DNA of 64,000 bases from Xylocopa sonorina (Eukaryota > Arthropoda > Insecta > Hymenoptera > Apidae), in contig NW_027490184.1 of assembly GCF_050948175.1 (NCBI RefSeq), forward strand, positions 806,001 to 870,000, in the 5' to 3' direction. Below, piece by piece: positions 28,801-42,935 of the stretch. The notes under the pieces were generated by a model that was not told the origin of the DNA, did no database searches, and worked only from the letters and a program-made list of their open reading frames with translations. Positions within the stretch are counted from its first letter, which is position 1. Every line of letters begins with the position of its first letter. The position numbers were made by a program, and so were the translations under genes.

Positions 28801-31180
28801 TATTTTATCTTGTCATGAAACATAGAAATGCGATGCGATATCCCGTTTTAGTAAGCATTAGAACTCGATTGCTACTATACGTAGACATCTGCGAAAACTA
28901 TTTCCTAGCAAGGAAGTGTCGCATTTACATTCTTTTGAAGTGAATACGAAGAATACATGACACTACGCAATGAATATTATACCTTGTCATGAAACATAGA
29001 AATTAGATGCGATATCCCGTTTTAAGAAGCATTAGAACTCAATTGCTACTATACGTAGACATCTGCAAACACTATTTCCTAGCAAGGAAGTCTCGCATTT
29101 ACATTCATTTGAAGTAGTGTCGAGGAATACATGACACTTTGCAATGAATATTTTATCTTGTCATGAAACATAGAAGTGCGATGCGATATCCCGTTTTAGT
29201 AAGCATTAGAACTCGATTGCTACTATACGTAGACATCTGCGAAAACTATTTCCTAGCAAGGAAGTGTCGCATTTACATTCTTTTGAAGTGAATACGAAGA
29301 ATACATGACACTACGCAATGAATATTATACCTTGTCATGAAACATAGAAATTAGATGCGATATCCCGTTTTAAGAAGCATTAGAACTCAATTGCTACTAT
29401 ACGTAGACATCTGCAAACACTATTTCCAAGCAAGGAAGTGTCGCATTTACATTCATTTGAAGTGTATACGAGGAATACATGACACTTGGCAATGAATATT
29501 ATATCTTATCATGAAACATAGAAATTAGATGCCATATCACGTTTTAAGAAGCATTAGAATTCTGTTGCTTCGATACGTAGACATCTGCAAAAGCTATTTC
29601 CTAGGAAGGAAGTGTCGCATTTACATTCTTTTGAAGTGAACACGAGGAATACATGACACTTCACAATGAATATTTTATCTTGTCATGAAACATAGAAATG
29701 CGATGCGATATCCCGATTTAGTAAGCATTAGAACTCAGTTGCTACTATACGTAGACATCTGCAAACACTATTTCCTAGCAAGGAAGTGTCGCATTTACAT
29801 TCATTTGAAGTGTATACGAGGAATACATGACACTTGGCAATGAATATTATATCTTATCATGAAACATCGAAATGAGAAGCGATATCTCGTTTTAAGAAGC
29901 ATTTGAACTCTATTGCTTCGATACGTAGACATCTGCAAACGCTATTTCCTTGCAAGGAAGTGTCGCATTTACATTCATTTGAAGCGTAGACGAGGAATAC
30001 CTGACACTTCGCAATGAATATTATATCTTATCATGAAACATAGAAATGAGATGCGACATCCCGTTATAAGAAGCATTTGAAATCTATTGCTTCGATACGT
30101 AGGCACCTGCAAAAGCTACTTCCTTGCAACGAAGTGTCGCATTTACATTCATTTGAAATGTATACGAGGAATACATAACACTTCGCAATGAATATTATAT
30201 CTTATCATGAAACGTAGAAATGAGATGCGATATCGCGTCTTAAGAAACATTAGAGCTCTAATGCTTCGATACGTAGACGTCTGCAAACGCTATTTCCAAG
30301 CAAGGAAGTGTCGCATTTACATTCATTTGAAGTGTATACGAGGAATACATGACACTTGGCAATGAATATTATATCTTACCATGAAACATAGAAATTAGAT
30401 GCGATATCCCGTTTTAAGAAGCATTAGAATTCTATTGCATCGATACGTAGACATCTGCAAAAGCTATTTCCTAGGAAGGAAGTGTCGCATTTACATTCTT
30501 TTGAAGTGAATACATGGAATACATGACACTTCACAATGAATATTTTATCTTGTCATGAAACATAGAAATGCGATGCGATATCCCGTTTTAGTAAGCATTA
30601 GAACTCAGTTGCTACTATACGTAGACATCTGCAAACACTATTTCCTAGCAAGGAAGTGTCGCATTTACATTCATTTGAAGTGTATACGTGGAATACATGA
30701 CACTTGGCAATGAATATTATATCTTATCATGAAACATCGAAATGAGATGCGATATTTCGTTTTAAGAGGCATTTGAACTCTATTGCTTCGATACGTAGAC
30801 ATCTGCAAACGCTATTTCCTTGCCAGCATGTGCCGCACTTACATTCATTTGAAGCGTAGGCGAGGAATACATGACACTTCCCAATGAATATTATATCTTA
30901 TCATGAAACATAGAAATGAGATGCGATATCGCGTTTTAAGAAGAATTAGAACTCTATTGTTACGATACGTAGACATCTGCAAATGCTATTTCCTAGCAAG
31001 GAAGTGTAGCATTCACATTCATTTGAAGTGTATGCGAGAAATACACAACTCTTCGCAATGAATATTATATCTTATCATGAAACATAGAAATGAGATGCGA
31101 TATCCCGTTTTAAGAAGCATTTGAACACTATTGTTTCAATGCGTAGACACCTGCAAACGCTACTTCCTTGCAACGAAGTG

Positions 31181-34100
31181 TCGCATTCATTGAAGTTTAT
31201 ACGAGGAATACGTAACACTTCGCAATGAATATTATATCTTATCATGAAACATAGAAATGAGATGCGATTTCTCGTTTTAAGAAGAATTTGAACTCTATTG
31301 CTTCTATACGTAGATATCTGCAAACGCTATTTCCTTGCAAGGAAGTGTCGCATTTACATTCATTTGAAGTGAATACGAGGTTTACATGACACTTCGCAAT
31401 GAATATTATATCTTATCATGAAACATAGAAATGAGATGCGACATCCCGCTTTAAGAAGCATATGAACTCTATTGCTTCGATACGTAGACATCTGCAAACG
31501 CTATTTCCAAGCAAGGAAGTGTCGCATTTACATTCATTTGAAGTGTACACGAGGAATACATAACACTTCGCAATGAATATTATTTCTTATCACGAAACAT
31601 AGAAATGAGATGCGAAATCGCGTTTTAAGAAGCATTAGATCTCTATTGATACGATACGTAGACATCTGCAAATGCTATTTCCTAGCAAGGAAGTGTCGCA
31701 TTCACATTCATTTGAAGCGTAGACGAGGAATACATGACCCTTTACAATGAATATTATATCTTGTCATGAAACATAGAAATGCGATGCGTCATCCCGTTTT
31801 AATAAGCATTAGAACTCAATTGCTACTATACGTAGACATCTGCAAACGCTATTTCCTTGCAAGGAAGTGTCGCATTTACATTCATTTGGAATGTATACGA
31901 GGAATACACAACACTTCGCAATGAATATTATATCTTATCATGAAACATAGAAATGAGATGCGATATCCCGTTTTAAGAAGAATTAGACCACTATTGTTAC
32001 GATACGTAGACATCTGCGAACACTATTTCCTTGCAAGGAAGTGTCTCCTTTACATTCTTTTGAAGTGAATACGAGGAATACATGACACTTGGCAATGAAT
32101 ATTATATCTTATCATGAAACATAGAAATTAGATGCGATATCCCGTCTTAAGAAGCATTCGAATTCTATTGCTTCGATACGTAGACATCTGCAAAAGCTAT
32201 TTCCTAGGAAGGAAGTGTCGCATTTACATTCTTTTGAAGTGAATACGAGGAATACATGACACTTCACAATGAATATTTTATTCTGTCATGAAACATAGAA
32301 ATGCGATGCGATATCCCGTTTTAGTAAGCATTAGAACTCAGTTGCTACTATACGTAGACATCTGCAAACACTATTTCCTAGCAAGGAAGTGTCGCATTTA
32401 CATTCATTTGAAGTGTATACGTGGAATACATGACACTTGGCAATGAATATTATATCTTATCATGAAACATCGAAATGAGATGCGATATCTCGTTTTAAGA
32501 AGCATTTGAACTCTATTGCTTCGATACGTAGACATCTGCAAACGCTATTTCCTTGCCAGCATGTGTCGCATTTACATTCATTTGAAGCGTAGACGAGGAA
32601 TACATGACACTTCCCAATGAATATTATATCTTATCATGAAACATAGAAATGAGATGCGATATCGCGTTTTAAGAAGAATTAGAACTCTATTGTTACGATA
32701 CGTAGACATCTGCAAATGCTATTTCCTAGCAAGGAAGTGTAGCATTCACATTCATTTGAAGTGTATGCGAGGAATACATAACACTTCGCAATGAATATTA
32801 TATCTTATCATGAAACATAGAAATGAGATGCGATATCCCGTTTTAAGAAGCATTTGAACACTATTGTTTCGATACGTAGACACCTGCAAACGCTACTTCC
32901 TTGCAACGAAGTGTCGCATTCATTGAAGTTTATACGAGGAATACGTAACACTTCGCAATGAATATTATATCTTATCATGAAACATAGAAATGAGATGCGA
33001 TTTCTCGTTTTAAGAAGAATCTGAACTCTATTTCTACGATACGTAGGCATCTGCAATCGCCATTTCCGTGCAGGGAAGTGTTGCATTTACATTCATTTGA
33101 AGTGAATACGAGGTATACATGACACTTCGCAATGAATATTATATCTTATCATGAAACATAGAAATGAGATGCGATATCTCGTTTTAAGAATCATTAGAGC
33201 TCTATTGCTTCGATACGTAGACATCTGCAAACGCTATTTCCTAGCAAGGATGTGTCGCATTTACATTTTTTTCAAGCGTAGACGAGGAATACATGACACT
33301 TCGCAATGATTATTATATGTTATCATGAAACATAGAAATGAGATGCGATATCGCGTTTTAAGATGCATTAGAACTCTACTGCTACCTTACGTAGACATCA
33401 ACAATCGCTATTTCCTAGCAAGGAAGTGTCGCATTTACATTCATTTGAAGTGAAAACGAGGTTTACATGACACCTCGCAATGAATATTATATCTTATCCT
33501 GAAACATAGTAATGAGAGGCAATATATTGTTTTAAGAAGCATTAGAGCTCTATTGCTTCGATACGTAAACATCTGCAAACGCTATTTCCTTGCAAGGAAG
33601 TGTCGCATTTACATCCATTTGAAGTGAATACGAGGTTTACATGACACTTCGCAATGAGTATTACATCTTATCGTGAGGCATAGAGATGAGATGCGATATC
33701 GCTTTTTAGGAAGCATTAGAACTCTATTGCTACGATACGTAGATATCTGCAATCGCTACTTTCTTGCAACGAAGTTGTCGCATTTACATTCATTTGAAGT
33801 AAATACGAGGTTTACATGACACTTCGCAATGAATATTACATCTTATCACGAGACATAGAGATGAGATGCGATATCGCTTTTTAGGAAGCATTAGAACTCG
33901 ATTGCTACGATACGTAGGCATCTGCAATCGCAATTTCCTTGCAGGGAAGTGTCGCATTCACATTCATTTGAAGCGTAGACGAGGAATACATAACACTTCG
34001 CAATGAATATAATATCTTATCATGAAACATAGAAATGAGATGCGACATCCCGCTTTAAGAAGCATATGAACTCTATTGCTTCGATACGTAGACATCTGCA

Positions 34101-37100
34101 AACGCTATTTCCAAGCAAGGAAGTGTCGCATTTAGATTCATTTGAAGTGTACACGAGGAATACATAACACTTCGCAATGAATATTATTTCTTATCACGAA
34201 ACATAGAAATGAGATGCGAAATCGCGTTTTAAGAAGCATTAGATCTCTATTGTTACGATACGTAGACATCAGAAAATGCTATTTCCTAGCAAGGAAGTGT
34301 CGCATTCACATTCATTTGAAGCGTAGACGAGGAATACTTGACACTTTACAATGAATATTATATCTTGTCATGAAACATAGAAATGCGATGCGATATCCCG
34401 TTTTAATAAGCATTAGAACACAATTGCTACTATTCGTGGACATCTGCAAACGCTACTTCCTGGCAACGAAGTGTCGCATTTACATTCATTTGAAATGTAT
34501 ACGAGGAATACATAACACTTCGCAATGAATATTATATCTTATCATGAAACATAGAATTGAGACGCGATATCGCGTTCTAAGAAGAATTATACCTCTATTG
34601 TTACGATACGTATACATCTGCAAACACTATTTCCTAGCAAGGAAGTGTCGCATTTACATTCATTTGAAGTATAGACGAGGAATACATGTCACTTCGCAAT
34701 GAATATTATATCTTATCATGAAACATAGAAATGAGATGCGACATCCCGTTTTAAGAAGCATTTGAACTCTATTGCTTCGATACGTAGACACCTGCAAAAG
34801 CTACTTCCTTGCAACGAAGTGTCGCATTTACATTCATTTGAAATGTATACGAGGAATACATAACACTTCGCAATGAATATTATACCTTATCATGAAACAT
34901 AGAAATTAGATGCGATATCCCGTTTTAAGAAGCATTAGAACTCAATTGCTACTATACGTAGGCACCTGCAAAAGCTACTTCCTTGCAACGAAGTGTCGCA
35001 ATTACATTCATTTGAAATGTATACGAGGAATACATAACACTTCGCAATGAATATTATACCTTATCATGAAACGTAGAAATGAGATGCGATATCGCGTCTT
35101 ATGAAACATTAGAGCTCTAATGCTTCGATACGTAGACGTCCGCAAACGCTATTTCCAAGCAAGGAAGTGTCGCATTTACATTCATTTGAAGTGTGTACGA
35201 GGAATACATGACACTTGGCAATGAATATTATATCTTATCATGAAACGTAGAAATGAGATGCCATATCACGTTTTAAGAAGCATTAGAATTCTGTTGCTTC
35301 GATACGTAGACATCTGCAAAAGCTATTTCCTAGGAAGGAAGTGTCGCATTTACATTCTTTTGAAGTGAACACGAGGAATACATGACACTTCACAATGAAT
35401 ATTTTATCTTGTCATGAAACATAGAAATGCGATGCGATATCCCGTTTTAGTAAGCATTAGAACTCAATTGCTACTATACGTAGACATCTGCGAAAACTAT
35501 TTCCTAGCAAGGAAGTGTCGCATTTACATTCATTTGAAGTAATGACGAGGAATACATGACACTTCGCAATGAATATTATATCTTATCATGAAACATCGAA
35601 ATAAGATGCGATATCTCGTTTTAAGAAGCATTAGAATTCTATTGCTTCGATACGTAGGCATCTGCAAAAGCTATTTGCTAGCAAGGAAGTCTCTCATTTA
35701 CATTCTTTTGAAGTGAATACGAGGAATACATGACACGTGGCAATGAATATTATATCTTATCATGAAACATAGAAATTAGATGCGATATCCCGTTTTAAGA
35801 AGCATTCGAATTCTATTGCTTCGATACGTAGACATCTGCAAAAGCTATTTCCTAGGAAGGAAGTGTCGCATTTACATTCTTTTGAAGTGAATACGAGGAA
35901 TACATGACACTACGCAATGAATATTATACCTTATCATGAAACATAGAAATTAGATGCGATATCCCGTTTTAAGAAGCATTAGAACTCAATTGCTACTATA
36001 CGTAGACATCTGCAAACACTATTTCCAAGCAAGGAAGTGTCGTATTTACATTCATTTGAAGTGTATACGAGGAATACATGACACTTGGCAATGAATATTA
36101 TATCTTATCATGAAACATAGAAATTAGATGCCATATCACGTTTTAAGAAGCATTAGAATTCTGTTGCTTCGATACGTAGACATCTGCAAAAGCTATTTCC
36201 TAGGAAGGAAGTGTCGCATTTACATTCTTTTGAAGTGAACACGAGGAATACATGACACTTCACAATGAATATTTTATCTTGTCATGAAACATAGGAATGC
36301 GATGCGATATCCCGTTTTAGTAAGCATTAGAACTCAATTGCTACTATACGTAGACATCTGCGAAAACTATTTCCTAGCAAGGAAGTGTCGCATATACATT
36401 CATTTGAGGTAATGACGAGGAATACATGACACTTCGCAATGAATATTACATCTTATCATGAAACATCGAAATGAGATGCGATATATCGTTTTAAGAAGCA
36501 TTAGAATTCTATTGCTTCGATACGTAGGCATCTGCAAAAGCTATTTGCTAGCAAGGAAGTCTCTCATTTACATTCTTTTGAAGTGAATACGAGGAATACA
36601 TGACACGTGGCAATGAATATTATATCTTATCATGAAACATAGAAATTAGATGCGATATCCCGTTTTAAGAAGCATTCGAATTCTATTGCTTCGATACGTA
36701 GACATCTGCAAAAGCTATTTCCTAGGAAGGAAGTGTCGCATTTACATTCTTTTGAAGTGAATACGAGGAATACATGACACTTCACAATGAATATTTTATC
36801 TTGTCATGAATCATAGAAATGCGATGCGATATCCCGTTTTAGTAAGCATTAGAACTCAATTGCTACTATACGTATACATCTGCAAACGCTATTTCCTAGC
36901 AAGGAAGTGTCGCATTTACATTCATTTGAAGTAATGTCGAGGAATACATGACACTTCGCAATGAATATTATATCTTATCATGAAACATCGAAATGAGATG
37001 CGATATCTCGTTTTAAGAAGCATTACAATTCTATTGCATCGATACGTAGACGTCTGCAAAAGCTATTTCCTAGGAAGGAAGTGTCGCATTTACATTCTTT

Positions 37101-40100
37101 TGAAGTGAATGCGAGGAATACATGACACTTCACAATGAATATTTTATTCTGTCATGAAACATAGAAATGCGATGCGATATCCCGTTTTAGTAAGCATTAG
37201 AACTCAGTTGCTACTATACGTAGACATCTGCAAACACTATTTCCTAGCAAGGAAGTGTCGCATTTACATTCATTTGAAGTGTATACGTGGAATACATGAC
37301 ACTTGGCAATGAATATTATATCTTATCATGAAACATCGAAATGAGATGCGATATTTCGTTTTTAGAGGCATTTGAACTCTATTGCTTCGATACGTAGACA
37401 TCTGCAAACGCTATTTCCTTGCCAGCATGTGTCGCATTTACATTCATTTGAAGCGTAGGCGAGGAATACATGACACTTCCCAATGAATATTATATCTTAT
37501 CATGAAACATAGAAATGAGATGTGATATCGCGTTTTAAGAAGAATTAGAACTCTATTGTTACGATACGTAGACATCTGCAAATGCTATTTCCTAGCAAGG
37601 AAGTGTAGCATTCACATTCATTTGAAGTGTATGCGAGGAATACACAACACTTCGCAATGAATATTATATCTTATCATGAAACATAGAAATGAGATGCGAT
37701 ATCCCGTTTTAAGAAGCATCTGAACACTATTGTTTCAATACGTAGACACCTGCAAACGCTACTTCCTTGCAACGAAGTGTCGCATTCATTGAAGTTTATA
37801 CGAGGAATACGTAACACTTCGCAATGAATATTATATCTTATCATGAAACATAGAAATGAGATGCGATTTCTCGTTTTAAGAAGAACTTGAACTCTATTGC
37901 TTCTATACGTAGATATCTGCAAACGCTATTTCCTTGCAAGGAAGTGTCGCATTTACATTCATTTGTAGTGAATACGAGGTTTACATGACACTTCGCAATG
38001 AATATTACATCTTATTATGAGACATAGGGATGAGATGCGATATCGCCTTTTAAGAAGCATTAGAACTCTATTGCTACGATACGTAGGCATCTGCAATCGC
38101 CATTTCCATGCAGGGAAGTGTTGCATTTACATTCATTTGAGGCGTAGACGAGGAATACATGACACATCGCAATGATTATTGCATCTTATCATAAAACATA
38201 GGAATGAGATGCGATATCGCGTTTTAAGAAGCATTAGAGCTCTATTGCTTCGATACGTAGACATCTGCAAACGCTAAATCCAAGCAAGGAAGTGTCGCAT
38301 TTACATTCATTTGAAGCATAGACGAGGAATACATGGCACTTCGCAATGAATATTATATCTTCTCATGAAACATAGAAACGAGATGCGGTACCCCGTTTTA
38401 AGAAGCATTTGAACTCTATTGCTTCGATACGTAGACACCTGCAAACGCTACTTCCTTGCAACGAAGTGTCGCATTCATTGAAGTGTACACGAGGAATACA
38501 TAACACTTCGCAATGAATATTATATCTTATCATGAAACATAGAAATGAGATGCGATTTCTCGTTTTAAGAAGAATTTGAACTCTATTGCTTCGATACGTA
38601 GACATCTGCAAACGCTATTTCCTTGCAAGGAAGTGTCGCATTTACATTCTTTTGAAGTGAATACGAGGAATACATGACACTTCGCAGTGAATACTATAAC
38701 TTATCATGAAACATAGGAATGAGATGCGATATCGCGTTTTATGAAGCATTAGAACTCAATTGCTACTATACGTAGACATCTGCAAACACTATTTCCTGGC
38801 AAGGAAGTGTCGCATTTACATTCATTTGAAGCATAGACGAGGAATACGTGACACTTCGCAATGAATATTATATCTTATCATGAAACATAGAAATGAGATG
38901 CGATATCTCGTTTTAAGAATCATTAGAGCTCTATTGCTTCGATACGTAGACATCTGCAAACGCTATTTCCTAGCAGGGAAGTGTCGCATTTACATTCATT
39001 TGAAGTGAATACGAGGTTTACATGGCACTTCGCAATGAATATTACATCTTATTATAAGACATAGAGATGAGATGCGATATCGCTTTTTAAGAAGCATTAG
39101 AACTCTATTGCTTCGATTCGGAGACAACTGCAGACGCTACTTCCTTGCAACGAAGTTGTCGCATTTACATTCATTTGAAGTGAATACGAAGTTTACATGA
39201 CACTTCGCAATGAATATTACATCTTATCATGAGACATAGAGATGAGATGCGATATCGCTTTTTAAGAAGCATTAGAACTCTATTGCTACGATACGTAGGC
39301 ATCTGCAATCGCCATTTCCTTGCAGGGAAGTGTTGCATTTACATTCATTTGAAGTGAATACGAGGTATACATGACACTTCGCAATGAATATTATATCTTA
39401 TCATGAAACATAGAAATGAGATGTGATATCGCGTTTTAAGAAGCATTAGAGCACTATTGCTTCGATACGTAGACATCTGCAAACGCTATTTCCTAGCAAG
39501 GAAGTGTCGCATTTGCATTCATTTGATGCGTAGACGAGGAATACATGACACTTCGCAATGATTATTGCATCTTATCATGAAACATAGGAATGAGATGCGA
39601 TTTCGCGTTTTAATAAGCATTTGAACTCTATTTCTTCGATACGTAGACATCTGCAATCGCTACTTCCTTGCAAGGAAGTGTTGCATTTACATTCTTTTGA
39701 AGTGAATACGAGGTATACATGACACTTCGCAATGAATATTACATCTTATCATGAAACATAGGGATGAGATGCGATATCTCGTTTTAAGAAGCATTTGAAC
39801 TCTATTGCTTCGATGAGGTAGACATCTGCGAACGCTATTTCCTAGCAAGGAAGTGTCGCATTTACATTCATTTGAAGTGAATACGAGGTTTACATGGCAC
39901 TTCGCAATGAATATTACATCTTATTATAAGACATAGAAATGAGATGCGATATCGCTTTTTAAGAGGCATTAGAACTCTATTGCTTCGATACGTAGACAAC
40001 TGCAGACGCTACTTCCTTGCAACGAAGTTGTCGTATTTACATTCATTTGAAGTGAATACGAGGTTTACATGACACTTCGCAATGAATATTACATCTTATC

Positions 40101-41089
40101 ATGAGACATAGAGATGAGATGCGATATCGCTTTCTAAGAAGCATTAGAACTCTATTGCTACGATACGTAGGCGTCTGCAATCGCCATTTCCTTGCAGGGA
40201 AGTGTTGCATTTACATTCATTTGAAGTGAATACGAGGTATACATGACACTTCGCAATGAATATTATATCTTATCATGAAACATAGAAATGAGATGCGATA
40301 TCTCGTTTTAAGAATCATTAGAGCTCTATTGCTTCGATACGTAGACATCTGCAATCGCCATTTCCTTGCAAGGAAGTGTCGCATTTACATTCATTTGAAG
40401 TGAATACGAGGTTTACATAACACTTCGCAATGAATATTGTATCTTATCATGAAACATAGAAATGAGATGCGATATCTCGTTTTAAGAATAATTAGAGCTC
40501 TATTGCTTCGATACGTAGACATCTGCAAACGCTACTTCCTTGCAAGGAAGTGTCGCACTTACATTCATTTGAAGTGAATACGAGGTATACATGACACCTG
40601 GCAATGATTATTATATCTTATCATGAAACATAGAAGAGAGATGCGATATCCCATTTTAAGAAGCATTTGAACTCTATTGCTTCGATACGTAGACACCTGC
40701 AAACGCTACTTCTTTGCAACGAGGTATCGCATTTACATTCATTTGAAGTGTATGCGAGCAATACATAACACTTCGCAATGTATATTATATCTTATCATGA
40801 AACATAGAAATGAGATGCGATATCGCGTTTTAAGAAGCATTAGAGCTCTATTGCTTCGATACGTAGACATCTGCAAACGCTAAATCCAAGCAAGGAAGTG
40901 TCGCATTTACATTCATTTGAAGCATAGACGAGGAATACATGACACTTCGCAATGAATATTATATCTTCTCATGAAACATAGAAACGAGATGCGGTATCCC
41001 GTTTTAAGAAGCATTTGAACTCTATTGCTTCGATACGTAGACACCTGCAAACGCTACTTCCTTGCAACGAAGTGTCGCATTCATTGAAG
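31181..41089 (-). repeat. Recurring short monomer variant marking higher-order repeats
   Basis: A monomer lacking 7 bp, reading TCGCATTCATTGAAG where others read TCGCATTTACATTCATTTGAAG, occurs near 31181, 32914, 37780, 38469 and 41075. Spacings are 1733, 4866, 689 and 2606 bp, close to 10, 28, 4 and 15 monomers. Neighbouring monomers are also shared between these sites, so segments carrying the variant were copied as blocks. I did not see it in array A. Confidence 0.75.
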
Positions 41090-41368
41090 TGTACACGAGG
41101 AATACACAACACTTCGCATTGAATATTATATCTTATCATGAAACATAGAAATGAGATGTGATTTCTCTTTTTAAGAAGAATTTGAACTCTATTGCTTCGA
41201 TACGTAGACATCTGCAAACGCTATTTCCTTGCAAGGAGGTGTCGCATTTACATTCTTTTGAAGTGAATACGAGGAATACATGACACTTCGCAATGAATAC
41301 TATATCTTATCATGAAACATAGGAATGAGATGCGATATCGCGTTTTATGAAGCATTAGAACACTATTG

Positions 41369-41372
41369 CTAC
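41369..41372. repeat. 4-bp target duplication CTAC, left
   Basis: CTAC is present once at this place in uninterrupted minus-orientation monomers (TTGCTACGATACG). It is repeated on both sides of the inserted element. Confidence 0.8.
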
Positions 41373-42931
41373 TGTGACGTCAGGCGTAGCGCCTGCCACC
41401 CATCAGCCTCCTCGCCGCCTCCAACATCAACCCCTGCACGCAGACAACCTGCCGTACACGCCTGCAGATTCAGCAACCAGCAGCGTTCGCGCGCGCACAG
41501 GTGCACGCGCTCACACGCACGTGCGAACACCTCTTTCTCGCTCGCACCAACGAGCAGCGCTGTCTCACTCGCACCTACGAGCATCCCCGCGTCCCTCGCA
41601 TCGAGGACTCCGTCCACAGGGAAGAAGTCGCAGCCCGTCACCGGAATGGGGACTGTTCCAGTTTAGGGAACCAACATTACCAGAACCGGTATACTATTTT
41701 TAACTCATATATTACACCTATGTACATGTATTATAATCCTAGATCTAAGTACTCATGACACATATTGTAACACACCACAACACACACGTAATTCTAAGTC
41801 CGTAGGTATATGATTATATATTAAGACGCGCCTGCGCCAACGACACGCGCAGCTAGCCCTCCACGAGCCGCGAGTCCCCACTCACTGGACCACGCGCTCT
41901 CCACTACGTGCGCCCGCGACCGAAGCGCCTCGCGAACCAAGGAGGTCCGAGACGCGACTCCGGAGAGTCAGTCTACTTCGAGATTCCAGTCCGAGGAGTC
42001 GAATCCTCCAGTACCATTTCTTATACTCGAGCCATTTGCCGCCTCAATGTGGGGTCTGTGCTACGCGCTAGTATTTCTATTTCTTAGTTCTAACTTAGAA
42101 TAACTTCAACTTTGTATAATTTTAACTTAGAATATATTCCATTTATTTTACTACATCCAGTTTTTGAGTTTAATACCACATCTACTAATTCCTATATATA
42201 CTAAATCAAAATACCACTTCTAGCGCTTAATACAAACAGTAACAACGAATTCTTCCACGTGTCTCTTCCATACAACTGGGTAGCTTCCCATCACCTCGAA
42301 GGAGTATAGAAATCAGCTTTGCAGAGTCGCGATAGAGCGGACCGCCGCTTATCCTTCCGAGCATTGTCTGTTTGTACAGAAAACTCTGGGTGAATGGGAC
42401 GTGATTCCGGTTCGCGAAGAACACGACGCGCGGGTAGGAAGAATTTCCTTCGCTCACATGTGCGTGGATACGTGGGTAACGTATCCCGGATCCCCGTGTA
42501 CCAGCAACCTGTCTACGCACCTGTTCAGCAGCATCTCTCCGAAGTCTCCAGCAACGCCGAGTCTCCTGTTTCCGCAGCCGAGGTTGCTGCGATATCTACA
42601 GTCTCCACCGAATCCGCTTCGCATCCGAGTCGCAGTTTCCCGCCTCGCTGGAAGCTCATTGAATTATCAACCTCAATCAACAGGCCAGCACCTACGTCGA
42701 TACCAATCAACGATCCATGGCGAGAATTTTACCAACGTATCGAGAACGAAATCAGCAAAGGTAATATTTCCAACTCCTAATATCCGCAAATCGCGAGTGT
42801 TTTGTCCATGTCGCGTTAGCTGAAATAGTCGAACCCGGTCGTAACGCGTTTCCGCGGACCGAATTTCGAACAAATAGGCTAGTGTCGTGAAGCCTCCGGA
42901 TAAACGAAAAGTTATTTCGCCGGACGTGACA
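41373..42931 (+). mobile_element. Solo-LTR-like element (1,559 bp) inserted in array B
   Basis: A non-satellite block starting TGTGACGTCAGGCG and ending CGCCGGACGTGACA, flanked by CTAC on each side. Removing it with one CTAC restores an ordinary monomer, so both borders are exact. TG...CA ends, a 4-bp duplication and no coding interior fit a solo LTR, most likely Ty3/gypsy. The first and last 14 bases are inverted repeats with 12 matches (TGTGACGTCAGGCG and TGTCACGTCCGGCG), longer than typical for an LTR. A non-autonomous DNA transposon of the Ginger type (TGTNR ends, 4-bp duplication) is therefore a second possibility. The first ~300 bp is GC-rich with imperfect repeats of CACYAACGAGCA type; proline- and serine-rich ORFs there look like chance products. 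Two more copies lie at 54655-55339 (minus) and 62245-62690 (plus). Confidence 0.85.
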
Positions 42932-42935
42932 CTAC
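42932..42935. repeat. 4-bp target duplication CTAC, right
   Basis: Right-hand partner of the CTAC at 41369-41372; satellite sequence resumes directly as GATACGTAGACAG. Confidence 0.8.

Noticed and set aside
343..41217. Many repeated ORFs of 60-113 residues in the satellite arrays (for example at 3527, 6306, 8849, 10936, 31075, 37674)
   Set aside because: They recur with the monomer because 174 bp equals 58 codons, occur on either strand, and share the same chance peptide with random breaks. No start context or family supports coding.
41990..42015. tRNA-like GTCGAATCC motif in the LTR-like copy
   Set aside because: No acceptor stem, D-arm or anticodon arm could be built around it.
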